Positions 6,914 through 13,950 of a stretch of 19,957 nucleotides of DNA are shown here, one piece after another. The stretch spans positions 1 to 19,957 of the forward strand of contig JANXCK010000226.1 of the NCBI GenBank assembly GCA_025060055.1. The letters run 5' to 3'. The DNA comes from Fimbriimonadales bacterium (lineage in GTDB: Bacteria; Armatimonadota; Fimbriimonadia; Fimbriimonadales; GBS-DC). The number at the start of each line of letters is the position of its first letter. Within the stretch, counting starts at the first letter, position 1. The position numbers and the translations under genes were made by a program. The notes under the pieces were generated by a model that worked only from the letters and a program-made list of their open reading frames with translations, was not told the DNA's origin and made no database searches.

Positions 6914-8389
6914 ATGCCAACCGTCTATATCCCAACCGCGCTGAGACCGTACGCGGAAAATCGCGCCTCGCTGAGTGTGGAGGCGTCCACCGTCGGCGAG
7001 GCGATGCAAAAACTAATCGAGGCGTTTCCCAAGCTGCGCCAGCATCTATTCAAAGAGGATGGGCAACTGCGCAGTTTTGTGAACCTGTATCTGGGCGATG
7101 AGGATGTGCGCCACCTGCAGGGGCTGGACACCCCGCTCGCGCCCGACGCCGAGCTGACGATTGTGCCCTCCGTCGCAGGGGGCAGCACGGCGACCGTTGA
7201 AAAGCCCGAAACGCGCAGCATCATCGACGAAGCACGCTTGCAAACCGTCAGCCTCTCGCAAGAGGAAGTGCTGCGCTACAGCCGCCACCTGATTATGCCC
7301 GAAGTGACGATGGAAGGGCAACGCCGCCTCAAAGCCGCGCGCGTCTTGCTGATTGGCACGGGCGGACTCGGCTCGCCTCTCGCGCTCTATCTGGCGGCGG
7401 CGGGCGTGGGCACCATCGGACTCGTCGACTTTGATGTGGTGGACTATACTAACTTGCAACGGCAGATTATTCACTTCACAAGCGATGTCGGACGCCCCAA
7501 GCTTCAGTCCGCTATCGAGAAGATTCAGGCGATTAATCCCTTTGTGCATGTAATCCCGTTCGAGACGCGCCTCACTTCGGAGAACGCGCTGGAGATTCTG
7601 CGCGACTTCGATGTGATTGTAGATGGCACGGACAACTTCCCCACGCGCTATCTGGTGAACGACGCCTGCGTGCTGCTGGGCAAGCCGAATGTGTACGGCA
7701 GCATTTTTCGCTTTGAGGGGCAGGCGTCGGTGTTCTGGGCGGAGCGGGGCCCGTGCTACCGCTGTCTGTACCCTGAGCCGCCGCCACCTGGCTTAGTGCC
7801 CAGCTGCGCGGAGGGCGGCGTGCTGGGCATCCTGCCCGGCTTGATTGGGCTGGTGCAGGCAACGGAGACGATTAAGCTCATCTTGGGCGCGGGCGAGCCG
7901 CTGATTGGCAGGCTGCTGCTGCTGGACGCGCTGGGCATGCGCTGGCGCGAGCTGAAACTGCGCAAAGACCCGAACTGCCCCGTGTGCGGCGAGAACCCCA
8001 CTGTGCGCGAGCTGATTGACTATGTGGAGTTCTGCGGGCTGCGCGGCGAAGAGACCGTCGAGACCGACGGCATCCCTTCCATCACGCCGCTGGAGCTGAG
8101 ACGCCGACTGGAAGCGGGCGAGCCGCTGGTTCTGCTCGATGTGCGCGAACCGTACGAACTGGAAATCAGCCGCCTGCCGAACATCAAGCACATTCGGATG
8201 GCGGAAGTGCCTGAGCGCGTGCATGAACTCAACCCCGCCGACGAGATTGTGGTGATTTGTCGCTCGGGCGGGCGCAGCGGGCAAATCACGCGCCTGCTGA
8301 TGCAGATGGGCTATCGGCGCGTGAAGAACCTCACGGGGGGCATGAACGCCTACGCGCAGGAAGCTGATCCGAGCTTGCCTGTGTATTAG
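6914..8389 (+). CDS. moeB: MoaD/ThiS - MoeB/ThiF - rhodanese fusion (sulfur-carrier activating enzyme)
   Basis: The 491-residue protein joins three activities. Residues 1-90 are a ubiquitin-like sulfur carrier of the MoaD/CysO kind ending in VPSVAGG (Gly89-Gly90). Residues ~115-370 are the E1-like adenylyltransferase: ATP-binding GTGGLGSP (148-155), DFDVVDYTNLQRQ (172-184), DGTDNFPTRY (237-246), and the zinc pairs CYRC (281-284) and CPVC (355-358), with a conserved Cys298 in between. Residues ~388-490 are a rhodanese domain with the active-site loop CRSGGRS (449-455). Together they would adenylate a carrier C-terminus and load sulfur on it, for molybdopterin, cysteine or thiamine-type synthesis; which one cannot be told here. 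The Shine-Dalgarno AGGAGG precedes the ATG by 6 bases. The stop overlaps the converging nucleotidyltransferase stop by 4 bases. Confidence 0.95.
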   Translation: MPTVYIPTALRPYAENRASLSVEASTVGEAMQKLIEAFPKLRQHLFKEDGQLRSFVNLYLGDEDVRHLQGLDTPLAPDAELTIVPSVAGGSTATVEKPETRSIIDEARLQTVSLSQEEVLRYSRHLIMPEVTMEGQRRLKAARVLLIGTGGLGSPLALYLAAAGVGTIGLVDFDVVDYTNLQRQIIHFTSDVGRPKLQSAIEKIQAINPFVHVIPFETRLTSENALEILRDFDVIVDGTDNFPTRYLVNDACVLLGKPNVYGSIFRFEGQASVFWAERGPCYRCLYPEPPPPGLVPSCAEGGVLGILPGLIGLVQATETIKLILGAGEPLIGRLLLLDALGMRWRELKLRKDPNCPVCGENPTVRELIDYVEFCGLRGEETVETDGIPSITPLELRRRLEAGEPLVLLDVREPYELEISRLPNIKHIRMAEVPERVHELNPADEIVVICRSGGRSGQITRLLMQMGYRRVKNLTGGMNAYAQEADPSLPVY

Positions 8390-9018
8390 TCCGCTCCTAC
8401 CAGCTTCGCCGCTTCGCGCTGCAGGAACCGTTTGACCTGTCGCCACGACAAAGCAGAGCGCAGGCGAACGGGCGGCTCCGAGTCGGCGTCGGCAAAGTAG
8501 GTGAGCGCGTATACCAGCGACGCGCCTGGCGAAAAGCCGTACTTCTGCCTGTAGAGTTCTACAGCGCGTTCCAGCGGAATGTCGCGCAGCAGCACATAGA
8601 GATCCACAAAGTCGCGCCGTGTGCCGCGCTGCTGCACGGCGACCAGTTTCATACAGAGCAGGTCTTCGGGCGCAGCCACAGAGACCCCATAATCGCTCCA
8701 CACGCGCACAGGTGCAACCAGTGGATAGGGATAGGCGAATAAGCTGACCTTCACACGCCCCAGCCAGCCAATCAGCGTGCTTTCGGCGACGGATGCACCT
8801 TGCAGTTCGATACCTTGCGAGCGCAAGCGCGCCTGCAAACCCAGCGGCTCAAACGGCTCGGCGCAGAACCAATCCAAATCAACCGAGCGTCGATGCCCGT
8901 AGTAGAGCGCGACAGCGGTTCCCCCTGCGAGGTAGAAGCCTGCCTGCGCCAACGCAGGAGCGGTCGCAAGCAGGGCGCGCCGCATGACAGACGATATCAC
9001 TTCGGAGTGAAATTTCAC
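8386..9018 (-). CDS. AbiEii-like nucleotidyltransferase (toxin-type)
   Basis: With the GTG start at 9018 the protein has 210 residues; this GTG overlaps the TGA of the upstream gene (GTGA), which suggests coupled translation, and includes the FHSEV segment I associate with homologues. Other possible starts are GTG 9000 and ATG 8985. The nucleotidyltransferase core is AGFYLAGGTAVALYYGHRRS (26-45) followed by VDLDWF with Asp47 and Asp49 as metal ligands. Residues 116-141 (APEDLLCMKLVAVQQRG then RRDFVDLY) fit the second AbiEii signature. AbiEii-type enzymes are toxins of abortive-infection/toxin-antitoxin systems that transfer nucleotides, in characterised cases to tRNA; activity here is inference. 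The pairing with a small upstream gene fits a two-gene module. Confidence 0.85.
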   Translation of the reverse strand: MKFHSEVISSVMRRALLATAPALAQAGFYLAGGTAVALYYGHRRSVDLDWFCAEPFEPLGLQARLRSQGIELQGASVAESTLIGWLGRVKVSLFAYPYPLVAPVRVWSDYGVSVAAPEDLLCMKLVAVQQRGTRRDFVDLYVLLRDIPLERAVELYRQKYGFSPGASLVYALTYFADADSEPPVRLRSALSWRQVKRFLQREAAKLVGAD

Positions 9019-9347
9019 CTCGGAGGCCACTGTGGTTCGGGTTGGGCGGCAAGCCACTGGTCGACTATGCGTTTGGGAATCTCGAGCGCATACTGCCAGA
9101 AGCGCAGCGTGCGAGGGCTGAGACCGCGCCCCTGCCGCTGAGTAAGCCATCGGCGTAGGCGCACCTTGCCATAATAGCGCACCATCCAGCGCAACGCTTG
9201 CAAATCGCCATGCTCCATGATGCGCAGGCAGATGTAGCTCTGATGTCGTTCGGGCGAGAGCGTGTGAAACGCCGTGTCCCAAAACAGGGGGCGCAAGAAC
9301 TCTGGCAACGGTGCATTCGCTTTCGCGTGCGTGCGTCGAGTGCGCAT
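9015..9347 (-). CDS. DUF6922-like small protein, probable partner of the AbiEii-like gene
   Basis: The 110-residue basic protein contains LPEFLRPLFWDTAFHTLSP (14-32), ICLRIMEHGDLQALRWMVRY (39-58) and LSPRTLRFW (76-84), an arrangement I associate with DUF6922, a small helical domain usually encoded just upstream of AbiEii-like nucleotidyltransferases. The family assignment is from memory. It would be the antitoxin or adaptor of the pair. The start at 9347 lacks a Shine-Dalgarno but has TATAAT 8 bases upstream, so the message may be leaderless. Its stop overlaps the GTG of the next gene by 3 bases. Confidence 0.75.
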   Translation of the reverse strand: MRTRRTHAKANAPLPEFLRPLFWDTAFHTLSPERHQSYICLRIMEHGDLQALRWMVRYYGKVRLRRWLTQRQGRGLSPRTLRFWQYALEIPKRIVDQWLAAQPEPQWPPR

Positions 9348-9355
9348 GCCGTAAG

Positions 9356-9361
9356 ATTATA
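9356..9361 (-). promoter_or_regulatory. -10 box placed for a leaderless DUF6922-like transcript
   Basis: On the minus strand TATAAT is followed after 8 bases by the ATG at 9347, with no ribosome-binding sequence between. The context GGTATAAT is the same as at 5967-5974. No -35 element is evident. Confidence 0.6.
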
Positions 9362-9457
9362 CCTATCAGGGCTTCAAAGGGGATAAGGGCTACTCAACGC
9401 AGTCTCTGCTCCCGAGGCAGGTGGGCTGAACGGCGAGGGTGGCGGTGATAAAGATTA

Positions 9458-9482
9458 CCCCCCTCTCAGGGCGAGAGGGGGG
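9458..9482 (-). terminator. Perfect hairpin downstream of the fasciclin gene
   Basis: CCCCCCTCTC (9458-9467) and GAGAGGGGGG (9473-9482) pair perfectly around a 5-base loop. On the minus strand it is followed by TAATCTTTATC, only modestly T-rich. It lies 33 bases past the fasciclin stop codon and is a plausible terminator, though it may equally be a decayed copy of the C-rich repeat at 1144-1180. Confidence 0.55.
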
Positions 9483-9515
9483 CGGCGGAGAGGGGAGCAG
9501 GCAGAAGGGAGGTAC

Positions 9516-10016
9516 TTACTTGCGGTTGGGAGGGAGGATGACCTTGTCGATGACATGAATCACGCCGTTGGTGCATTCGATGTCCGCCTTCACGACCTTC
9601 GCGTCGTTGATACGAACGGTGTTTCCTCGAACGCGGATACGAATCTGCTGACCTTGCATCGTCTTGGCGGAACGCAGCTTCACAACATCCTTAGACATAA
9701 CCTTGCCCTGAACCACATGGTAGAGCAGCACGCGGCGTAGCGCCTCCTTATCCTTGAGCAAGGCGTCTACCTGGCTCTTGGGCAGCTTCGCGAAGGCGTC
9801 GTCGGTCGGGGCGAACACAGTGAATGGCCCCTCGCCGCGCAGTGCCTCGACAAGACCAGCCTCCTGTACAAGCTTCACGAGCGTTTTGAACTGACCTGCA
9901 GCGATAGCGGTATCAACGATATCCTTCTTCTCGGCTTCGGGTTCCAGCCCCGCGTAGCCGAACAACACACTTGCGAACAGGACGGCAGGCAAGCCCCACA
10001 TCCATCGGTTTTTCAT
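9516..10016 (-). CDS. Exported fasciclin (FAS1) domain protein
   Basis: The ATG at 10016 is chosen because of GGAGGCGACT directly upstream and the signal peptide it begins (residues 1-23, MKNRWMWGLPAVLFASVLFG); the open frame extends further up without coding character. The 166-residue product is a single FAS1 domain: DIVDTAIAAGQFKTLVKLVQ (32-51), the H1 motif TVFAPTDDAFAKLP (66-79), the Tyr-His pair LLYHVVQGKV (97-106) and the H2 motif TNGVIHVIDKVILPP (149-163). Bacterial FAS1 proteins are secreted adhesion or surface proteins. The product is released or envelope-associated; there is no lipobox (no Cys at the cleavage site). A Crp-type palindrome stands upstream, and the gene is separated from the terminase-like gene by 83 bases. 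Confidence 0.96.
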   Translation of the reverse strand: MKNRWMWGLPAVLFASVLFGYAGLEPEAEKKDIVDTAIAAGQFKTLVKLVQEAGLVEALRGEGPFTVFAPTDDAFAKLPKSQVDALLKDKEALRRVLLYHVVQGKVMSKDVVKLRSAKTMQGQQIRIRVRGNTVRINDAKVVKADIECTNGVIHVIDKVILPPNRK

Positions 10017-10045
10017 AGTCGCCTCCAAGTGTTTAGCGTGGCAAA

Positions 10046-10051
10046 ATATTA
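10046..10051 (-). promoter_or_regulatory. Possible -10 box of the fasciclin gene
   Basis: The minus-strand sequence GGTAATATTTTG contains TAATAT, a moderate -10 match. Transcription would start near 10039, leaving a ~23-base leader with the Shine-Dalgarno. This places the upstream palindrome near -42. Confidence 0.4.
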
Positions 10052-10072
10052 CCTCTGGCGCAGGGGGCGAGT

Positions 10073-10090
10073 CTGTGATTTGAATCACAG
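10073..10090 (-). promoter_or_regulatory. Crp/Fnr-type operator upstream of the fasciclin gene
   Basis: CTGTGATTTGAATCACAG is an 18-bp palindrome containing TGTGA-N6-TCACA, identical in conserved positions to the classical Crp consensus. Its centre lies about 42 bases before the inferred start site, the position used by class II Crp activators. It lies in the intergenic gap, not in coding sequence. The regulator is not in the window. Confidence 0.6.
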
Positions 10091-10099
10091 TCTGGCGAA

Positions 10100-11317
10100 T
10101 CAGAGACTTTTTCGTCCGCTGGTCAGGATTGACCCCGTCGAGGCGTGGGGTAGTGCCCACGCTGCCAGCGCGAGCGCAATCACAAGGTCATCGTGGGTGT
10201 TCCCTGCGCCTTGCAGTCGTGTGCCGCGTTCGGTGGGCGTCGCCTCAAAGTGGTAGAGTTCGTTCAGCAGCGCGGGGTCGGGCAGCAGTTGTAGCCTGCC
10301 TTGCTCCAGCATGAGTGCGAGGTTCTCAATTAGGTTCTGCTTGAGCGCAGGTGTGAAAGCGATGCCTTCCGCACAGGGCACTCCCGACTGCTGCAACGCC
10401 TCCAGCAAGGGGTCGCCGATGCCCGTGCGGTCGCACAACACGCGCACGGGGTTATGCTCACGCAGCTGCTGGGCAACTGCCTCAACTTGCTCCTTCCACG
10501 ACAACTGCTGCCAGCGACGGATGAGGAGCAGTTTGGCTTGGTTGCGTGTGCCTTGTACAAGCGCCAGTGCAGTGAAATCGCGATATCGCGCCCAGTCCAC
10601 GCCTGCGACGACGAGACCGTCGCTGGGCAGGTTCAAAAGCAGGGCGCGGTCGACCCATTCGGTGCGAAACACTTGCCCCGCCTCGTCCAGAAACTGCGCA
10701 CCGTACTCCACTTGGAACTGACGCTGGGTCATCAGGCTTGCTTGCATGCGCAGCATCGTGGGGGAAAGCAACGGGTTGTGCCACGAGGGACTGCGCAGGC
10801 TCCACACGCGAATTCCGTCTTCCTGCCCTTGCTGGTAGAGGCGATAGAAATAGTTTTTGCCGCGTGGTGTGGAGACCAGCGCAATCCTGCCGCCCGTGTC
10901 AGCGAGCATAGGCATCAGCACTTCGGTCACCACAACTTCGGGCACATAGGCGGCTTCGTCCACGATGATTAGATGTGCCTTGCGCCCGCGCAGCAGTGTC
11001 CCGCCACGCGCCCCTGAGCGTGCCCATAGTCGCGATTGACCCAGCGTAAGCGTCGGCGCGGGAGTACGCCGCACGGTTGGGCGCACCCCTGCACGATGCA
11101 GGAACTCTAAGGCGCGTTCAAATCCCAGCGACGCTTGCTCCTGCGAGGGCGCAACCAGCAACACTTGGCGCGGCGCGCCTCCCAATAAAGTGCGCACGAT
11201 CTCCGCAGCAATTACCTCTGTTTTGCCCCACCGCCTGCCACACGCCAACACGCGCACAGGTGCATTCGAAGCCAAGAACGCCTGCTGCCCCGCATGGGGA
11301 CGCCAACCCGAAATCAC
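10100..11317 (-). CDS. Orphan phage terminase large-subunit-like ATPase/nuclease
   Basis: With the GTG at 11317 (Shine-Dalgarno AGGGGAG 9 bases upstream) the protein has 405 residues; a TTG two codons earlier is the alternative. The N-terminal ATPase has Walker A CGRRWGKT (26-33), Walker B LIIVDEAA (116-123, Asp120-Glu121) and the coupling motif VSTPRGKNYFY (148-158). The C-terminal RNase H-like nuclease has acidic residues at VAGVDWARYRDF (Asp241), VLCDRTGIGD (Asp296) and GNTHDDLVIALA (Asp376/377). Terminases cut and pump viral DNA into capsids. No small subunit, portal, capsid or integrase gene is nearby and both neighbours are host genes, so this is either a prophage relic or a domesticated enzyme. 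The motifs are intact. It is divergent from rnhB across 68 bases. Confidence 0.9.
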   Translation of the reverse strand: MISGWRPHAGQQAFLASNAPVRVLACGRRWGKTEVIAAEIVRTLLGGAPRQVLLVAPSQEQASLGFERALEFLHRAGVRPTVRRTPAPTLTLGQSRLWARSGARGGTLLRGRKAHLIIVDEAAYVPEVVVTEVLMPMLADTGGRIALVSTPRGKNYFYRLYQQGQEDGIRVWSLRSPSWHNPLLSPTMLRMQASLMTQRQFQVEYGAQFLDEAGQVFRTEWVDRALLLNLPSDGLVVAGVDWARYRDFTALALVQGTRNQAKLLLIRRWQQLSWKEQVEAVAQQLREHNPVRVLCDRTGIGDPLLEALQQSGVPCAEGIAFTPALKQNLIENLALMLEQGRLQLLPDPALLNELYHFEATPTERGTRLQGAGNTHDDLVIALALAAWALPHASTGSILTSGRKSL

Positions 11318-11385
11318 AGCCAATCACTCCCCTGCAGGAGTCTGTCGGCAGGAAAGCAGGCAGGCAACCTGAATCCCAAAAGGGC

Positions 11386-11967
11386 ATGTGGGTTGCAGGG
11401 GTCGACGAGGCAGGGCGCGGACCGATTGCGGGACCCGTGGTGGCAGCGTGCGTGGTGCTGCCGAAAGCGCATGGGGTCAAGGGTATTGCCGATAGCAAGC
11501 GGCTCAATGCTGCGCACCGTGAGTATCTGTTCGCGCAGATTCGGCGCGAGGCAATCGCGTGGGCAATCGGTGTCGCCAGCCCGCGCGAAATTGAGCGACT
11601 GAATATCCTGCAAGCAACCCTGTTGGCGATGCGCCGCGCGTTGCTCAACCTCCACCTGACCCCCCACTGTGTCCTTGTCGACGGGCAGCATACTATTCCG
11701 AACCTGCCGTTACCTCAGCGTGCTGTGGTCAATGGCGACGCCACCGAAGAAAGCATCGCAGCAGCGTCCATCCTCGCCAAGGTGGTGCGCGACCGAATGA
11801 TGGACGAGTTAGACCGCCTCTACCCCCAATACGGGTTCAGTCAACACAAGGGCTACCCGACGCCGCTCCATCTGGAGCGACTACAACAGTTCGGCATCTG
11901 CGCTGCTCATCGGCGCACTTACGCGCCCGTCGCCCAGTTGAGAGATTGCCCTGCCTGTACGGGCTAA
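11386..11967 (+). CDS. rnhB: Ribonuclease HII
   Basis: The ATG at 11386 gives 193 residues starting directly with the first motif, which fits the family length of about 200; longer in-frame starts would add >100 residues without coding character, overlapping the terminase gene. The enzyme removes RNA from RNA-DNA hybrids and single ribonucleotides from DNA. The active site is seen as GVDEAGRGPIAGPVV (5-19, Asp7, Glu8), LVDG (Asp99) and GDATEESIAAASILAKVVRD (117-136, Asp118); YGFSQHKGYPTP (149-160) is the conserved substrate-binding stretch. The last codons (CPACTG and the stop) are encoded by a copy of the dispersed palindromic repeat. The Shine-Dalgarno is weak (AAAAGGGC). The GHMP kinase gene follows 73 bases on. 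Confidence 0.97.
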   Translation: MWVAGVDEAGRGPIAGPVVAACVVLPKAHGVKGIADSKRLNAAHREYLFAQIRREAIAWAIGVASPREIERLNILQATLLAMRRALLNLHLTPHCVLVDGQHTIPNLPLPQRAVVNGDATEESIAAASILAKVVRDRMMDELDRLYPQYGFSQHKGYPTPLHLERLQQFGICAAHRRTYAPVAQLRDCPACTG

Positions 11968-11997
11968 CCGACCGACGCAGGTCGGCTCCGCTTCGTG
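11948..11997. repeat. Nested palindromic dispersed repeat, shortened copy C
   Basis: GCCCTGCCTGTACGGGCT followed by CCGACGCAGGTCGGCT matches the inner part of copy A (CCCGCCTACGCGGGCT then CCGATGCAGGTCGGCT), with substitutions. It overlaps the last six codons and the stop of rnhB and fills most of the gap before the GHMP kinase. Confidence 0.65.
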
Positions 11998-12040
11998 CCA
12001 AGCAGCAGGAACCCCGCGTTGCGTGTGGAACCGTCTGGCT

Positions 12041-13024
12041 ATGCGTCCTATCCAATGCTCGGCGCCGGGGCGGGCAGGAATCATCGGCAATCCCAGCGAC
12101 ATGTACGGCGGCACCGTGATTGCGTGCGCAGTGCCGTTGAGAGCGCGTTGCACGCTGGAGCCTGCGACGCGACTCACTTTTCAATCGCGCGAGCGACTGA
12201 TTACGCCCGACACGCTGGAGCTGCAAGGCGATGAGTTCGACATCTGTCGGGCAGCGCTGCAGGGGCTGGGTTTTACTATTGAGAGTGCGCCGTTCGCCCT
12301 GCGCATCGAGACCGACATTCCCGCGCAGGCGGGCTTAGCAGGCTCCTCTGCCCTATTGACGGCGATTGTCGCGTGCCTGCTACGCTACCGCAACACGGCT
12401 TGGCACACGCCGCACATGCTGGCGGAGCGCGTGCGCCGCATCGAGGCGCATCAGCTGAAAGTGGTCTGCGGTTATCAGGACTTTTACATGGCGGCGTTTG
12501 GGGGGCTGAACCTGATGGACTTTCGCGACAAGGAGCTGCTGGGCAAAGACCCGACGGAACCGATGGCGAGCGTGGAACCGCTTCAAGGCTACCTGCAGGG
12601 CGTTGCGCTGCCGCTGTGGCTGGCAACCACAGGAGGCAAGCGGTTTTCGGGAACAGTGCACACGAACCTGCGTGCCCGCTGGGAGTCGGGCGAGGCAGCC
12701 GTTGTGGAAGGCATGGCGCGAGTGGGCAGGCTCGCGCGTGAGGCGAAAACCGCGCTGCTCACACGCGACTGGAAGCAGCTGGCGTACCTGATGAATGAGA
12801 ACTACGCGATTGTGCGCGAGTTAGGCGGTAGCGGTGAGATGCTCGATCGGCTTGTTCAGGTCAGTTTGCAGAACGGCGCGCTGGGCGCCAAGCTCGCAGG
12901 CGCTGGTGGCGCAGGGGGCACAGTCATCCTGCTCACGCTCCACCCAGAGCGCACGCTACCCGCTGTGCGCGAAGTTGCCGAAAGGATTATGCCCCTCGCC
13001 CCGCACGCGCCCGGAGCTGCTTAA
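12041..13024 (+). CDS. GHMP-family sugar/metabolite kinase
   Basis: The ATG at 12041 gives 327 residues beginning just before the first family motif; a GTG at 12023 would add six residues. Neither has a good Shine-Dalgarno. GHMP kinases transfer the ATP gamma-phosphate to small hydroxyl compounds. Motif 1 is PGRAGIIGNPSDMYGG (9-24), motif 2 is the ATP loop PAQAGLAGSSALLTA (94-108), the likely catalytic Asp147 lies in GYQDFY, and motif 3 is GAKLAGAGGAGGT (282-294). The GNPSD-YGG form of motif 1 recalls glucuronokinase/arabinokinase-like members more than mevalonate or homoserine kinases, so a sugar acid or sugar 1-kinase is the best guess; the substrate is not certain. It converges on the prepilin-like gene with only 4 bases between stops. 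Confidence 0.9.
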   Translation: MRPIQCSAPGRAGIIGNPSDMYGGTVIACAVPLRARCTLEPATRLTFQSRERLITPDTLELQGDEFDICRAALQGLGFTIESAPFALRIETDIPAQAGLAGSSALLTAIVACLLRYRNTAWHTPHMLAERVRRIEAHQLKVVCGYQDFYMAAFGGLNLMDFRDKELLGKDPTEPMASVEPLQGYLQGVALPLWLATTGGKRFSGTVHTNLRARWESGEAAVVEGMARVGRLAREAKTALLTRDWKQLAYLMNENYAIVRELGGSGEMLDRLVQVSLQNGALGAKLAGAGGAGGTVILLTLHPERTLPAVREVAERIMPLAPHAPGAA

Positions 13025-13028
13025 GTCC

Positions 13029-13922
13029 CTACTCGTTGTCGGGACGGAAATGCCACGGATAGCACCCGTCTGCCCAGAAGTACATCGGGTTGCCGTTGCG
13101 TGAGTAGAGGGCATACACATCACGACGCCAGTCCGTGCGTACAGGATGCTCGTTCCGTCCCAGCGGATGCCAGCGCGTCGAGCCATCCACATAGGTGAAC
13201 ACAGCGCCCCGTGCATGGATCCACATCGTGCCCTCTACGGGGTGCAGGTAGCCGAAGTGCGTGTATTCATCGCCGTAGAAGTTCTCGCTGGTGACAGGCT
13301 CGCGACTGCGATGGCGGCACGGTTTGTACATGCACGGCACGGCGGGGCAGAACAAGTAGGGACTGGTCACCGCGAATCCGAGCCGTGCTGCCTTTCCGCG
13401 TCCCTCCCACCAAAGAATCACTTGAGTCGGGCGCACCACTTGCGCAAGAGGATAGTGGTGAAGCAGTCCGTTGTAGGTATACGAAACCGCTACGGGCGCA
13501 ACGCGCGGATTCGCGTAATCCTGTTCCACGCCATCGCCATGAGCAACCTGTTCCATCGCGGACGGGCAGCGGTAGATATCAAGGCTCTTGATATAAGGCA
13601 CAAGCGCGTTCGACCAGTGCATCCGAAAAGCGTTCATGCGCGGGTCTGTGTCGGGGACGGTGCGCCGCCAGTTGTAGGGCACGGGGTAAAAGCTGTTGTA
13701 GTACAAATCGCCAATCCGTCCCAGCCCGGCAGGGAAGGTCTCATCGTAGTCGTTGAGGTACAGATGCACCGCTGCTCCCAGCTGCCGCTGATTACTGATA
13801 CACACAGCTCGCCGCCCCTGCTCGCGTGCCTCGGCGAACACGGGAAACAGAAGCGCTGCGAGAACCGCGATGATGGCAATCACCACCAACAGCTCAATCA
13901 AAGTAAAGCCACGAATGCGCAT
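13029..13922 (-). CDS. Prepilin-like protein with N-terminal methylation signal and H-X9-DG tail
   Basis: With the ATG at 13922 (Shine-Dalgarno GGAGAG 8 bases upstream) it has 297 residues; an ATG at 13937 is an alternative. The leader MRIRG-FTLIELLVVIAIIAVLAALL is a type IV prepilin/pseudopilin signal: cleavage after Gly5, Glu at +5, and a single hydrophobic helix, so it is processed by a prepilin peptidase and inserted in the inner membrane. The following AEAREQGRRAVCISNQRQLG is the form common in Armatimonadota and Planctomycetota (DUF1559-like). Near the end HARGAVFTYVDG (236-247) is an H-X9-DG motif associated with this prepilin class. Cys-rich insertions (CPAVPCMYKPC) may form disulfides. 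It lies right after the M24 peptidase gene, as last gene of the long minus-strand operon. Function in the envelope is unknown. Confidence 0.94.
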   Translation of the reverse strand: MRIRGFTLIELLVVIAIIAVLAALLFPVFAEAREQGRRAVCISNQRQLGAAVHLYLNDYDETFPAGLGRIGDLYYNSFYPVPYNWRRTVPDTDPRMNAFRMHWSNALVPYIKSLDIYRCPSAMEQVAHGDGVEQDYANPRVAPVAVSYTYNGLLHHYPLAQVVRPTQVILWWEGRGKAARLGFAVTSPYLFCPAVPCMYKPCRHRSREPVTSENFYGDEYTHFGYLHPVEGTMWIHARGAVFTYVDGSTRWHPLGRNEHPVRTDWRRDVYALYSRNGNPMYFWADGCYPWHFRPDNE

Positions 13923-13950
13923 TCTTATTCTCTCCATCGCCCTTATGGGG

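Noticed and set aside
10100..11317. Active prophage
   Set aside because: No portal, capsid, tail, integrase or attachment repeats are visible on either side; only a lone terminase-like gene.
11077..11385. Longer rnhB start
   Set aside because: This frame overlaps the terminase-like gene on the other strand and shows no RNase HII sequence; the family begins at the VDEAGRG motif.
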